Source of the DNA: Frankiales bacterium | Lineage (GTDB): Bacteria; Actinomycetota; Actinomycetes; Mycobacteriales; SCTD01 | Assembly: GCA_025965615.1 (NCBI GenBank) | Contig: JAOPWP010000016.1 | Coordinates: 1-33,785, forward strand | DNA length: 33,785 bases | Reading direction: 5' to 3' | In this document: positions 16,649 through 24,481 of the stretch, piece by piece | Numbering within the stretch: position 1 is the first letter of the stretch | Layout: each line of letters begins with the position of its first letter | Program-made: the position numbers and the translations under genes | Notes under the pieces: generated by a model | Seen by the model: the letters and a program-made list of their open reading frames with translations, nothing else | What the model was told of the DNA's origin: nothing | Databases searched by the model: none

Positions 16649-17296
16649 CTAAGCCTTGTCAGAGGGGGAGTCGGTGCTGGTGGCCGCGTCTGCGGCCAGT
16701 GCCACGGCAGAGGCGTCGGCAGCGCCGCCGGCGGTCGAGGCGCTCCCGGTGCCGGCCTCGGCGGCGGCAGGCTCGGAGCCCTGAGGGGCGGCGGAGACCG
16801 AGCCGGCGCCGAGCTCGACAGCGCCCTCACCGGCGACGGTCGCCGTGGCGGGCTGGTCGGCGGGCGGCGCTGCGTGGCCGGCCGGGGCGGTGTTGTCGTC
16901 CACGACGGTCTTGGGGGCCGCCTTCTTCTTCGGGGTGGTCGCGCCACCGCCGGCCTCGATGCTCTCGCGGGCAGCCGCCTCGAAGGCGACCTTCTTGTCG
17001 ACCTTGGGCTCCGCGACGAGCATGGGGGGCGGGGCGGGCAGGCCCTTGAAGCGCTGCCAGTCACCGGTCACCTTGAGGATCGCGGCGACGGGCTCGGTCG
17101 GCTGCGCGCCCACACCGAGCCAGTACGCGGCGCGGTCCGCGTCGACCTCCATGAAGGAGGGGTTCTCCTTGGGGTGGTACTTGCCGATCGTCTCGATGAC
17201 GCGGCCCTCGCGCTTGGTGCGGGCGTCGGCGACGACGATGCGGTAGTAGGGCGCGCGCATCTTGCCGAGCCGCATGAGCTTGATCTTGACTGCCAC
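16649..17296 (-). CDS. rpsP: 30S ribosomal protein S16 with long C-terminal extension
   Basis: S16 supports assembly of the 30S body. Residues 1-85 are a normal S16: [47 protein letters not shown] and [15 protein letters not shown]. The protein then continues to 215 aa through a Lys/Glu stretch and an Ala/Gly/Ser-rich low-complexity tail of about 100 residues, far beyond the usual 80-150 aa. The GTG at 17296 is the family start. First gene of the rpsP-khpA-rimM-trmD-rplS-lepB-Nudix-rnhB-DUF2469 operon; it diverges from an MFS gene. Confidence 0.95.
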   Translation of the reverse strand: MAVKIKLMRLGKMRAPYYRIVVADARTKREGRVIETIGKYHPKENPSFMEVDADRAAYWLGVGAQPTEPVAAILKVTGDWQRFKGLPAPPPMLVAEPKVDKKVAFEAAARESIEAGGGATTPKKKAAPKTVVDDNTAPAGHAAPPADQPATATVAGEGAVELGAGSVSAAPQGSEPAAAEAGTGSASTAGGAADASAVALAADAATSTDSPSDKA

Positions 17297-17638
17297 GGGT
17301 CTTGGTGCTCCGGTCGTGTGAGGGGGGTGGCGTCCGGCGCAGCGCGTGGGGATGCGCGTCCGGGGCCCGCTGCCAGGCCCTCGAGCGGCCCTGACAGCGT
17401 GGTCGCGCAGGTCGACGGGTAGAGGGCCGTCGTCCTGCGGTAGCTCGCCGAACAGTGTGCCAGAAGCGCTGGCGGACCTTGCCCCGCCTGCCCCGGAGGC
17501 GACCTGCTGCGAGCGCGCGCCGGTGTCGGACGCAGCAGGCCACCCCCGGGCGCGGCACCCGGAACCGACGAGACGCACCGGCGGTGACTTCCCTCACAGC
17601 GGCGGTCGAGGCGCTGGCGCGCGGCAGACACTGGCCCC
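17297..17638. promoter_or_regulatory. Divergent intergenic region rpsP / MFS
   Basis: 342 nt without a convincing gene. On the minus strand CTGGCACACTG (complement of 17453-17463) may hold a -10-like CACACT for the rpsP operon, which would give a leader of about 150 nt. Near the other end, ACACTG lies just before the MFS GTG and no Shine-Dalgarno sequence is visible there, so that transcript may be leaderless. Both promoter ideas are weak. Confidence 0.35.
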
Positions 17639-18868
17639 GTGACCACCACCCTGGAGCAGCCGACCACGTCGGCTGCCGGCTCGGTGTGGCGCACCGCCGG
17701 ACTTCCGACCCTGTTCGCCGCCTCCACGACGGCCCGCCTCGCCAACGAGGCCGCCCGCGTCGCCATGGTCCTGCTCGTGCTCGACCGGACCGGCTCCCCC
17801 GCCCTGGCCGGCGCCGTGGTCGGCGCCCTGACCCTGCCGGCGCTCCTCACCGGGCCCCTGCTCGGCGCCTGGCTCGACCGCACCCCGCACCGCCGCCAGG
17901 TCTTCGTGGCCAACCAGCTGCTCCTGCTGGGCGCCCTGGTCGGACTGCTCGCGGCGACGGGGCACGCGCCGTCGTACGTCGTGGTCCTGCTCGGGCTGGT
18001 GGCCGGGCTCACCGCGCCCGTGCTGACCGGAGGCTTCACCGGGCTGATCCCGCCGCTCGTGCCCGCCCCCCTCCTGCGGCGGGCGTACGGGGCGGAGGCC
18101 ACCAGCTACAACGTGGCCGGGGTGGCGGGCCCCGCGCTGGCAGGTGCTCTGGCGGCCGTCGCAGGTGCCGACGTCGCTGTCGGAGTGACTGCTGCGCTGT
18201 CCCTGGTCGCCCTGCTCGCGGTCCTGCGGGTCCACATGCCGCTGCCCGTCGCGGACCCGGCGCGGGCCGGTCTGGTCCGCACCGTCGCCACCGGCCTGCG
18301 GTTGCTCGCACGGGTCCCGGCGCTGCGGGCCATCACGGTGGCGACCACCGTGTCGTTCACCGGGCTGGGCGCCCTGCCCGTGGTCTTGCCCCTGCTCGCC
18401 GTCGAGCTGGGCCAGGACCCCGCCGCCGGAGGGGCGTTCTTCAGCGCCTTCGCCCTCGGCGCTCTCGGGGGCAGCGTCGCGGTGGCCTCTCGCGCACCCA
18501 GGACCGGCCCGATGCGGCTGGCCTTCCTCGGGATCGCCGGCCTCGGGCTCGCCTTCGCCGCGGTCGCCGTGGCCCCCACGTTCCCGGTGGCCCTGGTCCT
18601 CGTCGTCCTCGCCGGCGCGCTCGAGGGTCCGGTGCTGGCCTCGACGCTCGCGGTCCGCGCGACGCACAGCCCGGCGGACATGCAGACCCAGGTGGTGATG
18701 ACGGCCGCCAGCCTGAAGTTCGGCGGCTTCGCGGCCGGCTCCGCTCTCGCCGGCCTCGTCGTCGCGGGCCACGGCGTACGCGCTGGGCTGCTCGTGCTCG
18801 CCCTGCTGCAGGGCGTCGCCCTCGTGGCCGGCCTGCTCGCTCGGGGGACACGGCGACGGCCAGGCTGA
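17639..18868 (+). CDS. MFS-family transporter
   Basis: A 409-aa polytopic membrane protein with about 12 predicted helices and the loop GAWLDRTPHRRQVF after helix 2, matching the MFS motif A region (G-x-x-x-D-R-x-x-R-R). It resembles small-molecule or drug efflux proteins of the MFS, such as the enterobactin exporter-like group, but the substrate cannot be read from sequence. The GTG at 17639 lacks a Shine-Dalgarno site. It lies 36 nt before the AI-2E gene on the same strand, though that gene may have its own promoter. Confidence 0.82.
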   Translation: MTTTLEQPTTSAAGSVWRTAGLPTLFAASTTARLANEAARVAMVLLVLDRTGSPALAGAVVGALTLPALLTGPLLGAWLDRTPHRRQVFVANQLLLLGALVGLLAATGHAPSYVVVLLGLVAGLTAPVLTGGFTGLIPPLVPAPLLRRAYGAEATSYNVAGVAGPALAGALAAVAGADVAVGVTAALSLVALLAVLRVHMPLPVADPARAGLVRTVATGLRLLARVPALRAITVATTVSFTGLGALPVVLPLLAVELGQDPAAGGAFFSAFALGALGGSVAVASRAPRTGPMRLAFLGIAGLGLAFAAVAVAPTFPVALVLVVLAGALEGPVLASTLAVRATHSPADMQTQVVMTAASLKFGGFAAGSALAGLVVAGHGVRAGLLVLALLQGVALVAGLLARGTRRRPG

Positions 18869-18869
18869 C

Positions 18870-18897
18870 GTGACGATCGACCTCAGCAGGGCAAGAT
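18870..18897 (+). promoter_or_regulatory. Possible leaderless promoter of the AI-2E gene
   Basis: GTGACG (18870-18875), a 16-nt spacer and CAAGAT (18892-18897) resemble a housekeeping -35/-10 pair. The distance from CAAGAT to the GTG start at 18905 is 7 nt, which would place transcription start on the start codon. No Shine-Dalgarno sequence is present, which fits a leaderless mRNA. Confidence 0.33.
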
Positions 18898-18904
18898 CGG
18901 CCGG

Positions 18905-20143
18905 GTGAGCACACCCCCGAGCGAGAACGACCCCACGCGCAGCTCCGCAGACGTGAGCGCCCCGCCGCCGCCGCCCGACCGCGAGGTGCCCGAGTCGTCG
19001 GTGCGCCGTGAGGCCCGCGTGGGGCGGGCCGTCGCCCGGCTGGCCGTGGCGAGCGTGCGCTTCCTCGCCATCGTCGCCGCCGCCCTCGTCCTGGCCTACC
19101 TGGTGTCGAAGCTGTGGGTCATCGTCCTGCCCCTCCTGCTGGGACTGCTGCTCGCCACGGTCTTCTGGCCCCCCGTGCGTTTCCTGCGGTCCCACCGCGT
19201 ACCGGCGGCCCTCGCGGCGATCGGGGTGCTGCTCGCCGGGGTGCTCCTGATGGTCGGGCTCATCGCGGCGCTGGCGCCGCAGGTGACGGGGCAGGCCCAG
19301 GAGATCGCGGACCAGGTCGTCGCCGGGTTGGAGGACGTCCGGGGCTTCGTGACGGGTCCCCCGCTGAACCTCGGTGAGGATGCGGTCGGCGGCGCCGTGG
19401 ACAACGTCATCGGCGAGCTGCAGGCCAACGCCCAGAGCATCGCCGGCCGCGTGCTGAGCGGAGCGGTGGCCGCCGGCTCGCTCCTGCTCACCGGCCTGCT
19501 GGCCCTCGTGCTGTGCTTCTTCTTCCTCAAGGACGGGCCCAAGTTCCTGCCGTGGCTCGGCGGGTTGGTCGGACCCAGAGCCGAGCCCCACGTGAGCGCC
19601 GTCTCGCGGCGGGGATGGGCGACGCTGTCGGGCTTCATCCGGGCCCAGGCGGCGGTCGGGCTCGTCGACGCCGTCGCCATCGGCACCGGCCTGGCCGTGC
19701 TGGGTGTCCCCCTCGCGGTGCCACTGGCGGTCCTGATCTTCTTCGGGGCCTTCATCCCGATCATCGGCGCCGTGGTCACCGGCGCCCTGGCCGCGCTCAT
19801 CGCCCTCGTGACCAACGGTCCGACGACCGCCCTGATCGTCATCGTGCTGGTGCTGCTGGTGCAACAGCTCGAGGGGAACGTGCTCCAGCCGATCCTGGTC
19901 GGCCGGACCCTCGACCTGCACCCTGCCGTCGTCATCCTCGCCGTCACCGCGGGAGGCACCCTGGCCGGCATCACCGGGGCCTTCCTCGCGGTGCCCGTCG
20001 TCGCTGTCCTGGCGGTGACCATCCGCTACGCGCGGCAGCAGCTGGCCCTCGTCGAACCCGGCCCTGGAGCTCCCCCGCTCGCGGCCGGGCAGCCGGCCGA
20101 GCAGGCCGGTGCCCCGGCCCCGGAGGAGCAGCCCGCGAGCTAG
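18905..20143 (+). CDS. AI-2E family transporter (PerM-like)
   Basis: A 412-aa membrane protein of the AI-2E/PerM family. Some members export autoinducer-2 or act as Na+/H+ antiporters; most are uncharacterised. A Pro/Ser-rich N-terminus (1-45) precedes about eight helices; the family pattern includes the hydrophobic FFFLKDGPKFLPW, an amphipathic region (SRRGWATLSGFIRAQA), AFIPIIGAVVTGALAAL and VQQLEGNVLQPILVGRT, the best family marker. The last 35 residues are Pro/Ala/Glu-rich. The stop lies in the first unit of a 16-bp tandem repeat, 28 nt from the ffh stop. Confidence 0.9.
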   Translation: MSTPPSENDPTRSSADVSAPPPPPDREVPESSVRREARVGRAVARLAVASVRFLAIVAAALVLAYLVSKLWVIVLPLLLGLLLATVFWPPVRFLRSHRVPAALAAIGVLLAGVLLMVGLIAALAPQVTGQAQEIADQVVAGLEDVRGFVTGPPLNLGEDAVGGAVDNVIGELQANAQSIAGRVLSGAVAAGSLLLTGLLALVLCFFFLKDGPKFLPWLGGLVGPRAEPHVSAVSRRGWATLSGFIRAQAAVGLVDAVAIGTGLAVLGVPLAVPLAVLIFFGAFIPIIGAVVTGALAALIALVTNGPTTALIVIVLVLLVQQLEGNVLQPILVGRTLDLHPAVVILAVTAGGTLAGITGAFLAVPVVAVLAVTIRYARQQLALVEPGPGAPPLAAGQPAEQAGAPAPEEQPAS

Positions 20144-20147
20144 CGGG
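20132..20147. terminator. Short hairpin between AI-2E gene and ffh
   Basis: CCCGC (20132-20136) and GCGGG (20143-20147) form a 5-bp stem with a 6-nt loop over the AI-2E stop. A wider 8-bp inverted repeat, CCGGCCCC (20114-20121) with GGGGCCGG (20145-20152), competes for the same bases. Either might act as a terminator, with less support than at the other convergent pairs. Confidence 0.3.
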
Positions 20148-20186
20148 GCCGGCAGCTAGCGGGGTCGGCAGCTAGCGGGGTCGGCG
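20139..20186. repeat. Three-copy 16-bp tandem repeat carrying stops in all six frames
   Basis: Units are 20139-20154, 20155-20170 and 20171-20186. The consensus is GCTAGCGGGGTCGGCA; unit 1 has C for T at position 11 and unit 3 ends in G. GCTAGC is a palindrome, so each unit gives TAG on both strands. Because 16 is not a multiple of 3, three copies place TAG in every frame in both directions. Unit 1 supplies the AI-2E stop and unit 3 the ffh stop. Confidence 0.9.
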
Positions 20187-21776
20187 GAGCCCGAACGGGT
20201 CCGGGCCCGAACCCCCGCGGGACGGTCCCGGGGGCAGCCCCGCGCCAGGCGTGCTCCCCGGGAGCTGCAGCCCCTGGGGCAGTGCGCTCGGCAGGCCCTT
20301 CGGCAGACCTGCCGGCGGGCCCGCGCCCTGACCCGGCGGGAGCGCCTGGACCCTGCTCGGCCCGCCCCCGGCGCGTCCCGGACCCTTCTTGCCCTTCTTG
20401 CCCTGCGCGCCCTTCTTGCCCGAGCGCTGTGCCTTGCGCCCGGCCCCGGGCATGCCCGGCATGCCCATGCCGGCCATGCCACCCATCTGCTTCATCATCT
20501 TCTGGGCGTCGTAGAACCGGTCGACCAGGTTGTTCACCTCGGTGACCGACGTGCCCGACCCCTTGGCGATGCGGAGCCGGCGCGAGGCGTTCAGGACCTT
20601 GGGCGTGTGCCGCTCCTGGGGGGTCATCGACCGGATGATCGCGGCGATCCGATCGATGTCGGAGTCCTTGACCTGGTCGAGGGCCTCCTTCATCTGGCCC
20701 ATGCCCGGGAGCATGCCGAGCAGGCTGGTGATCGAACCCATCTTCTTGACCTGGACCATCTGCTCGAGGAAGTCCTCGAGGTCGAAGTCCTCCCCGCTCT
20801 GGAGCTTGCCGGCCATGCGCTCGGCCTGGTCGGCGTCGAAGTGCTGCTCCGCCTGCTCGATCAGGGTGAGCACGTCGCCCATGCCGAGGATCCGCGAGGC
20901 CATGCGCTCGGGGTGGAAGACGTCGAAGTCGCTGAGCTTCTCGCCGGTCGAGGCGAACAGGATGGGCTGGCCGGTCAGGTGCCGTACGGACAGGGCTGCC
21001 CCACCCCGGGCGTCGCCGTCGAGCTTGGTGAGCACGACGCCGGTGAAGCCGACGCCCTCCTGGAAGGCCTGGGCGGTGACCACGGCGTCCTGGCCGATCA
21101 TCGCGTCGACGACGAACAGCACCTCGTCGGGCTGCACGGCGTCGCGGATGTCGGCGGCCTGGCGCATGAGCTCGGCGTCGATGCCGAGCCGTCCGGCGGT
21201 GTCGACGACGACCACGTCGTGGTTCATCCGCCGCGCGTGCTCGACGCCCGTACGGGCCGCCTCCACCGGGTCGCCGACGCCGCTGCCGGCGAAGGGGGCG
21301 AAGACGTCGACCCCGGCCTGACCGCCGACCACCTGGAGCTGCTGCACCGCGCTCGGGCGCTGCAGGTCGCAGGCGACGAGCAGCGGGACGTGCCCCTGCG
21401 CCTTCAGGTGCATCGCGAGCTTGCCGGCCAGCGTCGTCTTTCCGGCGCCCTGCAGGCCGGCCAGCATGACCACCGTCGGCCCGGTCTTGGCGTGGCGCAG
21501 CAGCCGCGTCTGGCCGCCGAGGATCGTGATGAGCTCCTCGTTCACGATCTTGACGACCTGCTGCGCCGGGTTCAGCGCCTGGCTGACCTCCGACCCGCGG
21601 GCCCGCTCCTTCACCGCCGCGATGAACGCCTTGACGACGGGCAGCGCGACGTCGGCCTCGAGCAGCGCGATGCGGATCTCGCGGGCGGTGGCGTCGATGT
21701 CGGCGTCGGACAGCCGTCCCTTCCCGCGCAGGGAGGTGAACACCTTGTCGAGCCGGTCGGACAGCGTGTCGAACAT
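20172..21776 (-). CDS. ffh: Signal recognition particle GTPase Ffh
   Basis: A 534-aa SRP54/Ffh, which binds signal sequences and 4.5S RNA and targets nascent membrane proteins through FtsY. The N domain begins MFDTLSDRLDKVFTSLRGK. The G domain holds GLQGAGKTTLAGKLA, DTAGRLGIDAELM and TKLDGDARGGAAL. The M domain has LEQMVQVKKMGSITSLLGMLPG, TPQERHTPKVLNASRRLRIAKGSG and a Met-rich QKMMKQMGGMAGMGMPGMP. A Lys/Gly/Pro-rich tail of about 80 residues follows, as in many actinobacteria. The ATG at 21776 is the family start. Its stop is in unit 3 of the tandem repeat. Confidence 0.96.
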   Translation of the reverse strand: MFDTLSDRLDKVFTSLRGKGRLSDADIDATAREIRIALLEADVALPVVKAFIAAVKERARGSEVSQALNPAQQVVKIVNEELITILGGQTRLLRHAKTGPTVVMLAGLQGAGKTTLAGKLAMHLKAQGHVPLLVACDLQRPSAVQQLQVVGGQAGVDVFAPFAGSGVGDPVEAARTGVEHARRMNHDVVVVDTAGRLGIDAELMRQAADIRDAVQPDEVLFVVDAMIGQDAVVTAQAFQEGVGFTGVVLTKLDGDARGGAALSVRHLTGQPILFASTGEKLSDFDVFHPERMASRILGMGDVLTLIEQAEQHFDADQAERMAGKLQSGEDFDLEDFLEQMVQVKKMGSITSLLGMLPGMGQMKEALDQVKDSDIDRIAAIIRSMTPQERHTPKVLNASRRLRIAKGSGTSVTEVNNLVDRFYDAQKMMKQMGGMAGMGMPGMPGAGRKAQRSGKKGAQGKKGKKGPGRAGGGPSRVQALPPGQGAGPPAGLPKGLPSALPQGLQLPGSTPGAGLPPGPSRGGSGPDPFGLRRPR

Positions 21777-21946
21777 GGGTCCCCAGCAGCGTCGGAAGCG
21801 GTCGGACCAGCCTACGTGGGCGGTGGACTGCTCCACCGGGGTCCGCACCGTTGCGCCGATCAGGCCTACAGGAGCCCCGCGCGCGATCCGATGCAAGCAG
21901 GGTGCCCGTGATCTGTGCCGGGCCGGCACCGGACAGGAGGAGGGAC

Positions 21947-22600
21947 GTGACGCGGGACCGAGGCAGGACGCACCCGCGCCTGCGGCAGCCCTCCCGGCTC
22001 GGCGCCGCCGGCGTCCTGGCTGCGGTGACGCTGAGCACGCCCTTCCTGGCTCTGCCCGCGGCGGCAGCGGACACGCCGACGATCAACTGCGACACCGTGT
22101 CGAGGTCCTCCTCGGACTGGCAGAAGTGCACGAGCCTGGTCGGTACGGCGAAGTGCGTGTGGAACAACGGGAACGGCACCTACACGCTGGCCATGGGATT
22201 CCAGAACCCGACCGACGCCAACCTGTACGCCAAGATCCCGGTCAACGGCTCCCGCACCATCAACAGCTTCACCGCGACCGGCGGCTCGGCGGGCAACCCC
22301 GGCCACCTGGCCCTGTTCCCCCCCGGCACCTACACCACAGCGTTCACGGTCACGTGGTCGCCGACGTCCAGCTCGGACCCGGTGACCTGGACCCTCGTCG
22401 ACGACGTGAAGGCCTGGAACCGCAGGCACACCCCGTGCGCGACCAAGCCGGTCCCGGTCGTGGGCAGTGCTGCGGGCCTGGCGCTGGGCGCCCTCGGGGT
22501 GACCGCCCTGCTCGGCCTGGCCTCGGCCCGCAGGAACCGTCTCGTCGCTGCCCTCAGGCGCCTTCCGGTCGTCGGGAGAGCGGGGCCCCGCGCCTCGTAG
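21947..22600 (+). CDS. Secreted protein with C-terminal hydrophobic/basic tail, function unknown
   Basis: A 217-aa exported protein with no domain I recognise. A signal peptide (about 1-41: basic Arg-rich start, hydrophobic GAAGVLAAVTLSTPFLALP, AAAADT cleavage region) leads to a mature part with cysteines at 48, 61, 70 and 164, so disulfides are possible, and a beta-rich look (GTYTLAMGF, GTYTTAFTVTWSP). The C-terminus has PVPVVG, a hydrophobic stretch (about 173-192) and ARRNR, followed by about 19 more residues. This is the general layout of a sorting signal, with PVP where PEP-CTERM has PEP; no LPXTG is present. It converges on the exosortase-containing operon. The GTG start follows an AGGAGGAGGGAC tract. 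It could simply be a tail-anchored surface protein. Confidence 0.75.
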   Translation: MTRDRGRTHPRLRQPSRLGAAGVLAAVTLSTPFLALPAAAADTPTINCDTVSRSSSDWQKCTSLVGTAKCVWNNGNGTYTLAMGFQNPTDANLYAKIPVNGSRTINSFTATGGSAGNPGHLALFPPGTYTTAFTVTWSPTSSSDPVTWTLVDDVKAWNRRHTPCATKPVPVVGSAAGLALGALGVTALLGLASARRNRLVAALRRLPVVGRAGPRAS

Positions 22601-22617
22601 CGGCCGATCAGGCCGCT
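22599..22617. terminator. Bidirectional terminator hairpin
   Basis: A perfect 7-bp inverted repeat, AGCGGCC (22599-22605) and GGCCGCT (22611-22617), with loop GATCA. The plus stop (TAG, 22598-22600) and the minus stop (22608-22610) overlap the structure, so it should end both the secreted-protein transcript and the exosortase-operon transcript. Confidence 0.6.
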
Positions 22618-23330
22618 GGCGCCAGCAGGCGGTCCACGGCGTCGGCCAGCGTGACCGCGGAGAACCAGGGCGGGCAGGGGCCGTCCGGGGCGTCGACGTA
22701 CTCGCCGGTCCTCACCCGGACGCTGGGCAGTCCTGCTGCCTGCGCTCCCGCGCAGTCCTTGGCCGGCCGGTCCCCGACGTGCACAGCAGCGGCCGGGCTG
22801 ACACCGATCCGGCGCAGCGCCTCCACGAACGCGGCCGGGTGCGGCTTGCGCACGGCGCGCCCTCCGAGCTCGTCGCTGATGACGACGGTGTCGACGAGCC
22901 GTTCGACCCCCAGGGCGGCGACCTTCGCCCGCTGCACGGTCGGGTTGCCGTCCGTGACGACGGCGAGGAGCAGTCCGTGGGCCCGCAGGCGCCGGAGGGC
23001 GTCCTCCGCACCGGGGTAGTAGGGCAGGACCTCAGGGGCGTGCCCGGCGAAGGCCCCCACCAGCTCGGGCACCAGCGCCAGGTCGGCGCCCACCAGGCCG
23101 AGGGCCGCGTCGATGATGCCGCCCCGGTCACTGCCACGGGCGGCGGTCTCCTGCAGCGCCGCCAGCAGGGCTGCGACCGGCACCCCGCGCCGGCCTCCCG
23201 CCTCCGCCACGCGGTGCCAGGCGCCTGCGAGCCAGCTCGCCTGCGGGAAGAGCGTGTCGTCCAGGTCCAGGGTGACCGCGCGGATCGGCGGCCGTGCGCC
23301 ACCGGACGACGGCAGGCGCCCGCCCGTCAT
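22608..23330 (-). CDS. HAD-superfamily hydrolase
   Basis: A 240-aa haloacid dehalogenase-like phosphatase. Motif I is VTLDLDDTLF (nucleophile Asp), motif II VVTDGN, the Lys of motif III lies in RKPHPAAFVEALRRIG, and motif IV is VHVGDRPAKDCAGAQAAG. A helical cap lies between motifs I and II, as in phosphoglycolate phosphatase/YjjG-type enzymes. The substrate is probably a sugar or nucleotide phosphate given its neighbours, but this is inference. The ATG at 23330 overlaps the epimerase stop as ATGA. It is the last gene of the polysaccharide/exosortase operon. Confidence 0.87.
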   Translation of the reverse strand: MTGGRLPSSGGARPPIRAVTLDLDDTLFPQASWLAGAWHRVAEAGGRRGVPVAALLAALQETAARGSDRGGIIDAALGLVGADLALVPELVGAFAGHAPEVLPYYPGAEDALRRLRAHGLLLAVVTDGNPTVQRAKVAALGVERLVDTVVISDELGGRAVRKPHPAAFVEALRRIGVSPAAAVHVGDRPAKDCAGAQAAGLPSVRVRTGEYVDAPDGPCPPWFSAVTLADAVDRLLAPAA

Positions 23331-24481
23331 CCGGGGCCGACAGCACGCAGCAGTCCGGCGGGCGTACTCCCCAGAGCGGGCTCGGTCGGCGCCAGCAGTC
23401 GCCGGATGCCCGGCTCGGCCAGCACGTCGCTCACCTGCCGTGCCGTGTCACCCGTCCCGTACGGGCACGCGAGCCCGGCGACGCGCTCGAGGACGGCAGG
23501 CGTGGTGAGCGCCCGGACGGCGTCGAGGACGGCGTCCGCCGCCATCCCGGTGAGGAGCACGGCACCCGAGTGCACCCCCTCCCACCGGGGCGTGGTGTGG
23601 CGCATCACGACGCTCGGGACCCCGAACCACGCCGCTTCCTCCTGCAGGCCACCGCTGTCGGTGACGACGACCCGGGAGGAGGCGAGCGCCCGCAGCAGCT
23701 CCTCGTAGGGGAGCGGTTCGCACACGAGGACGCCCGCGGCTCCGGAGACCTCCTCGAGCAGCCCCGCCCGGGTCAGCCGGTCCCGGGTCCTCGGGTGCAG
23801 GGGGAAGGTGACCGGTCCGTGCTCGGCGCCGAGCCTGCGGACCAGGTCGACCAGTTCGAGCAGTCGCCCCGGGTCGTCGACGTTCGTCGCTCGATGAGCG
23901 GTCAGCAGCACACCGGCCCGCTCGCCGACCGGCCGCACCGCGACACCGGAGTGCACGACCGCGTCGATGACGGGGTTCCCGACCACTCGTACCCGCTCAG
24001 CAGGGACCCCGTCGTCTGCGAGGAACCGGGCGGCGAGGGCCGTCGGCGCGAAGTGCACCGTGGCGAGGGCGACCATCATCCGGCGGTTGACCTCCTCGAC
24101 CGAACGGGGGTTGAACGAGCGCAGCCCGGCCTCCAGGTGCAGCACGCCGATCCCGCGGCTCCGGGCCGCCATCGCCACCAGCGGAGCCGTGTAGGTGTCG
24201 CCGAGGACGAGGACCGCGTCAGCCGGGTGCTGGGCGACGTCGTCGAAGGCCGCCGCGAGCAGCGAGCCCAGCCGGTCGCCCTCGCTCCCGCGCAGCTGCC
24301 ACGCCGCGTCGGGACGGATCCTGGCCTCGTCGAACAGGTCGCCGTACATGCGGGCGTCGACGTGCTGGCCGGTGGCGATGCAGCGCACCGCGTGACCGTC
24401 CTCGATCAGCGCCCGGACGACCGGCGCGAGCTTGATGACCTCGGGGCGGGTGCCGACGGGCACGGTCAGGCGGAGCGTCAC
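23327..24481 (-). CDS. wecB: UDP-N-acetylglucosamine 2-epimerase (non-hydrolysing type)
   Basis: A 384-aa GT-B-fold enzyme that interconverts UDP-GlcNAc and UDP-ManNAc. Family motifs: VPVGTRPEVIKLAPV at the N-terminus, GDTYTAPLVAMAA, VLHLEAGLRSFNP with the HxEAGLR core, EEVNRRMMVALATVHFAPT, VGNPVIDAV, TAHRATNVDDP (the usual HRREN position, here altered), PLHPRT and TDSGGLQEEAAWFGVPSV. The active-site stretch HRATN differs from the common HRREN, so activity on another NDP-sugar is possible. The GTG at 24481 overlaps the ATP-grasp stop (GTGA). It would supply ManNAc or a related donor to the glycosyltransferase. Confidence 0.88.
   Translation of the reverse strand: MTLRLTVPVGTRPEVIKLAPVVRALIEDGHAVRCIATGQHVDARMYGDLFDEARIRPDAAWQLRGSEGDRLGSLLAAAFDDVAQHPADAVLVLGDTYTAPLVAMAARSRGIGVLHLEAGLRSFNPRSVEEVNRRMMVALATVHFAPTALAARFLADDGVPAERVRVVGNPVIDAVVHSGVAVRPVGERAGVLLTAHRATNVDDPGRLLELVDLVRRLGAEHGPVTFPLHPRTRDRLTRAGLLEEVSGAAGVLVCEPLPYEELLRALASSRVVVTDSGGLQEEAAWFGVPSVVMRHTTPRWEGVHSGAVLLTGMAADAVLDAVRALTTPAVLERVAGLACPYGTGDTARQVSDVLAEPGIRRLLAPTEPALGSTPAGLLRAVGPG

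Noticed and set aside
20140-22179. 679-codon minus-strand frame over ffh and the start of the secreted protein gene.
   Set aside because: It is a frame shadow of ffh; its product is an Arg/Gly-rich string with no domain.
22460-22600. LPXTG-type sortase anchor on the secreted protein.
   Set aside because: No LPXTG-like pentapeptide is present; the tail fits an exosortase-style or plain membrane anchor better.
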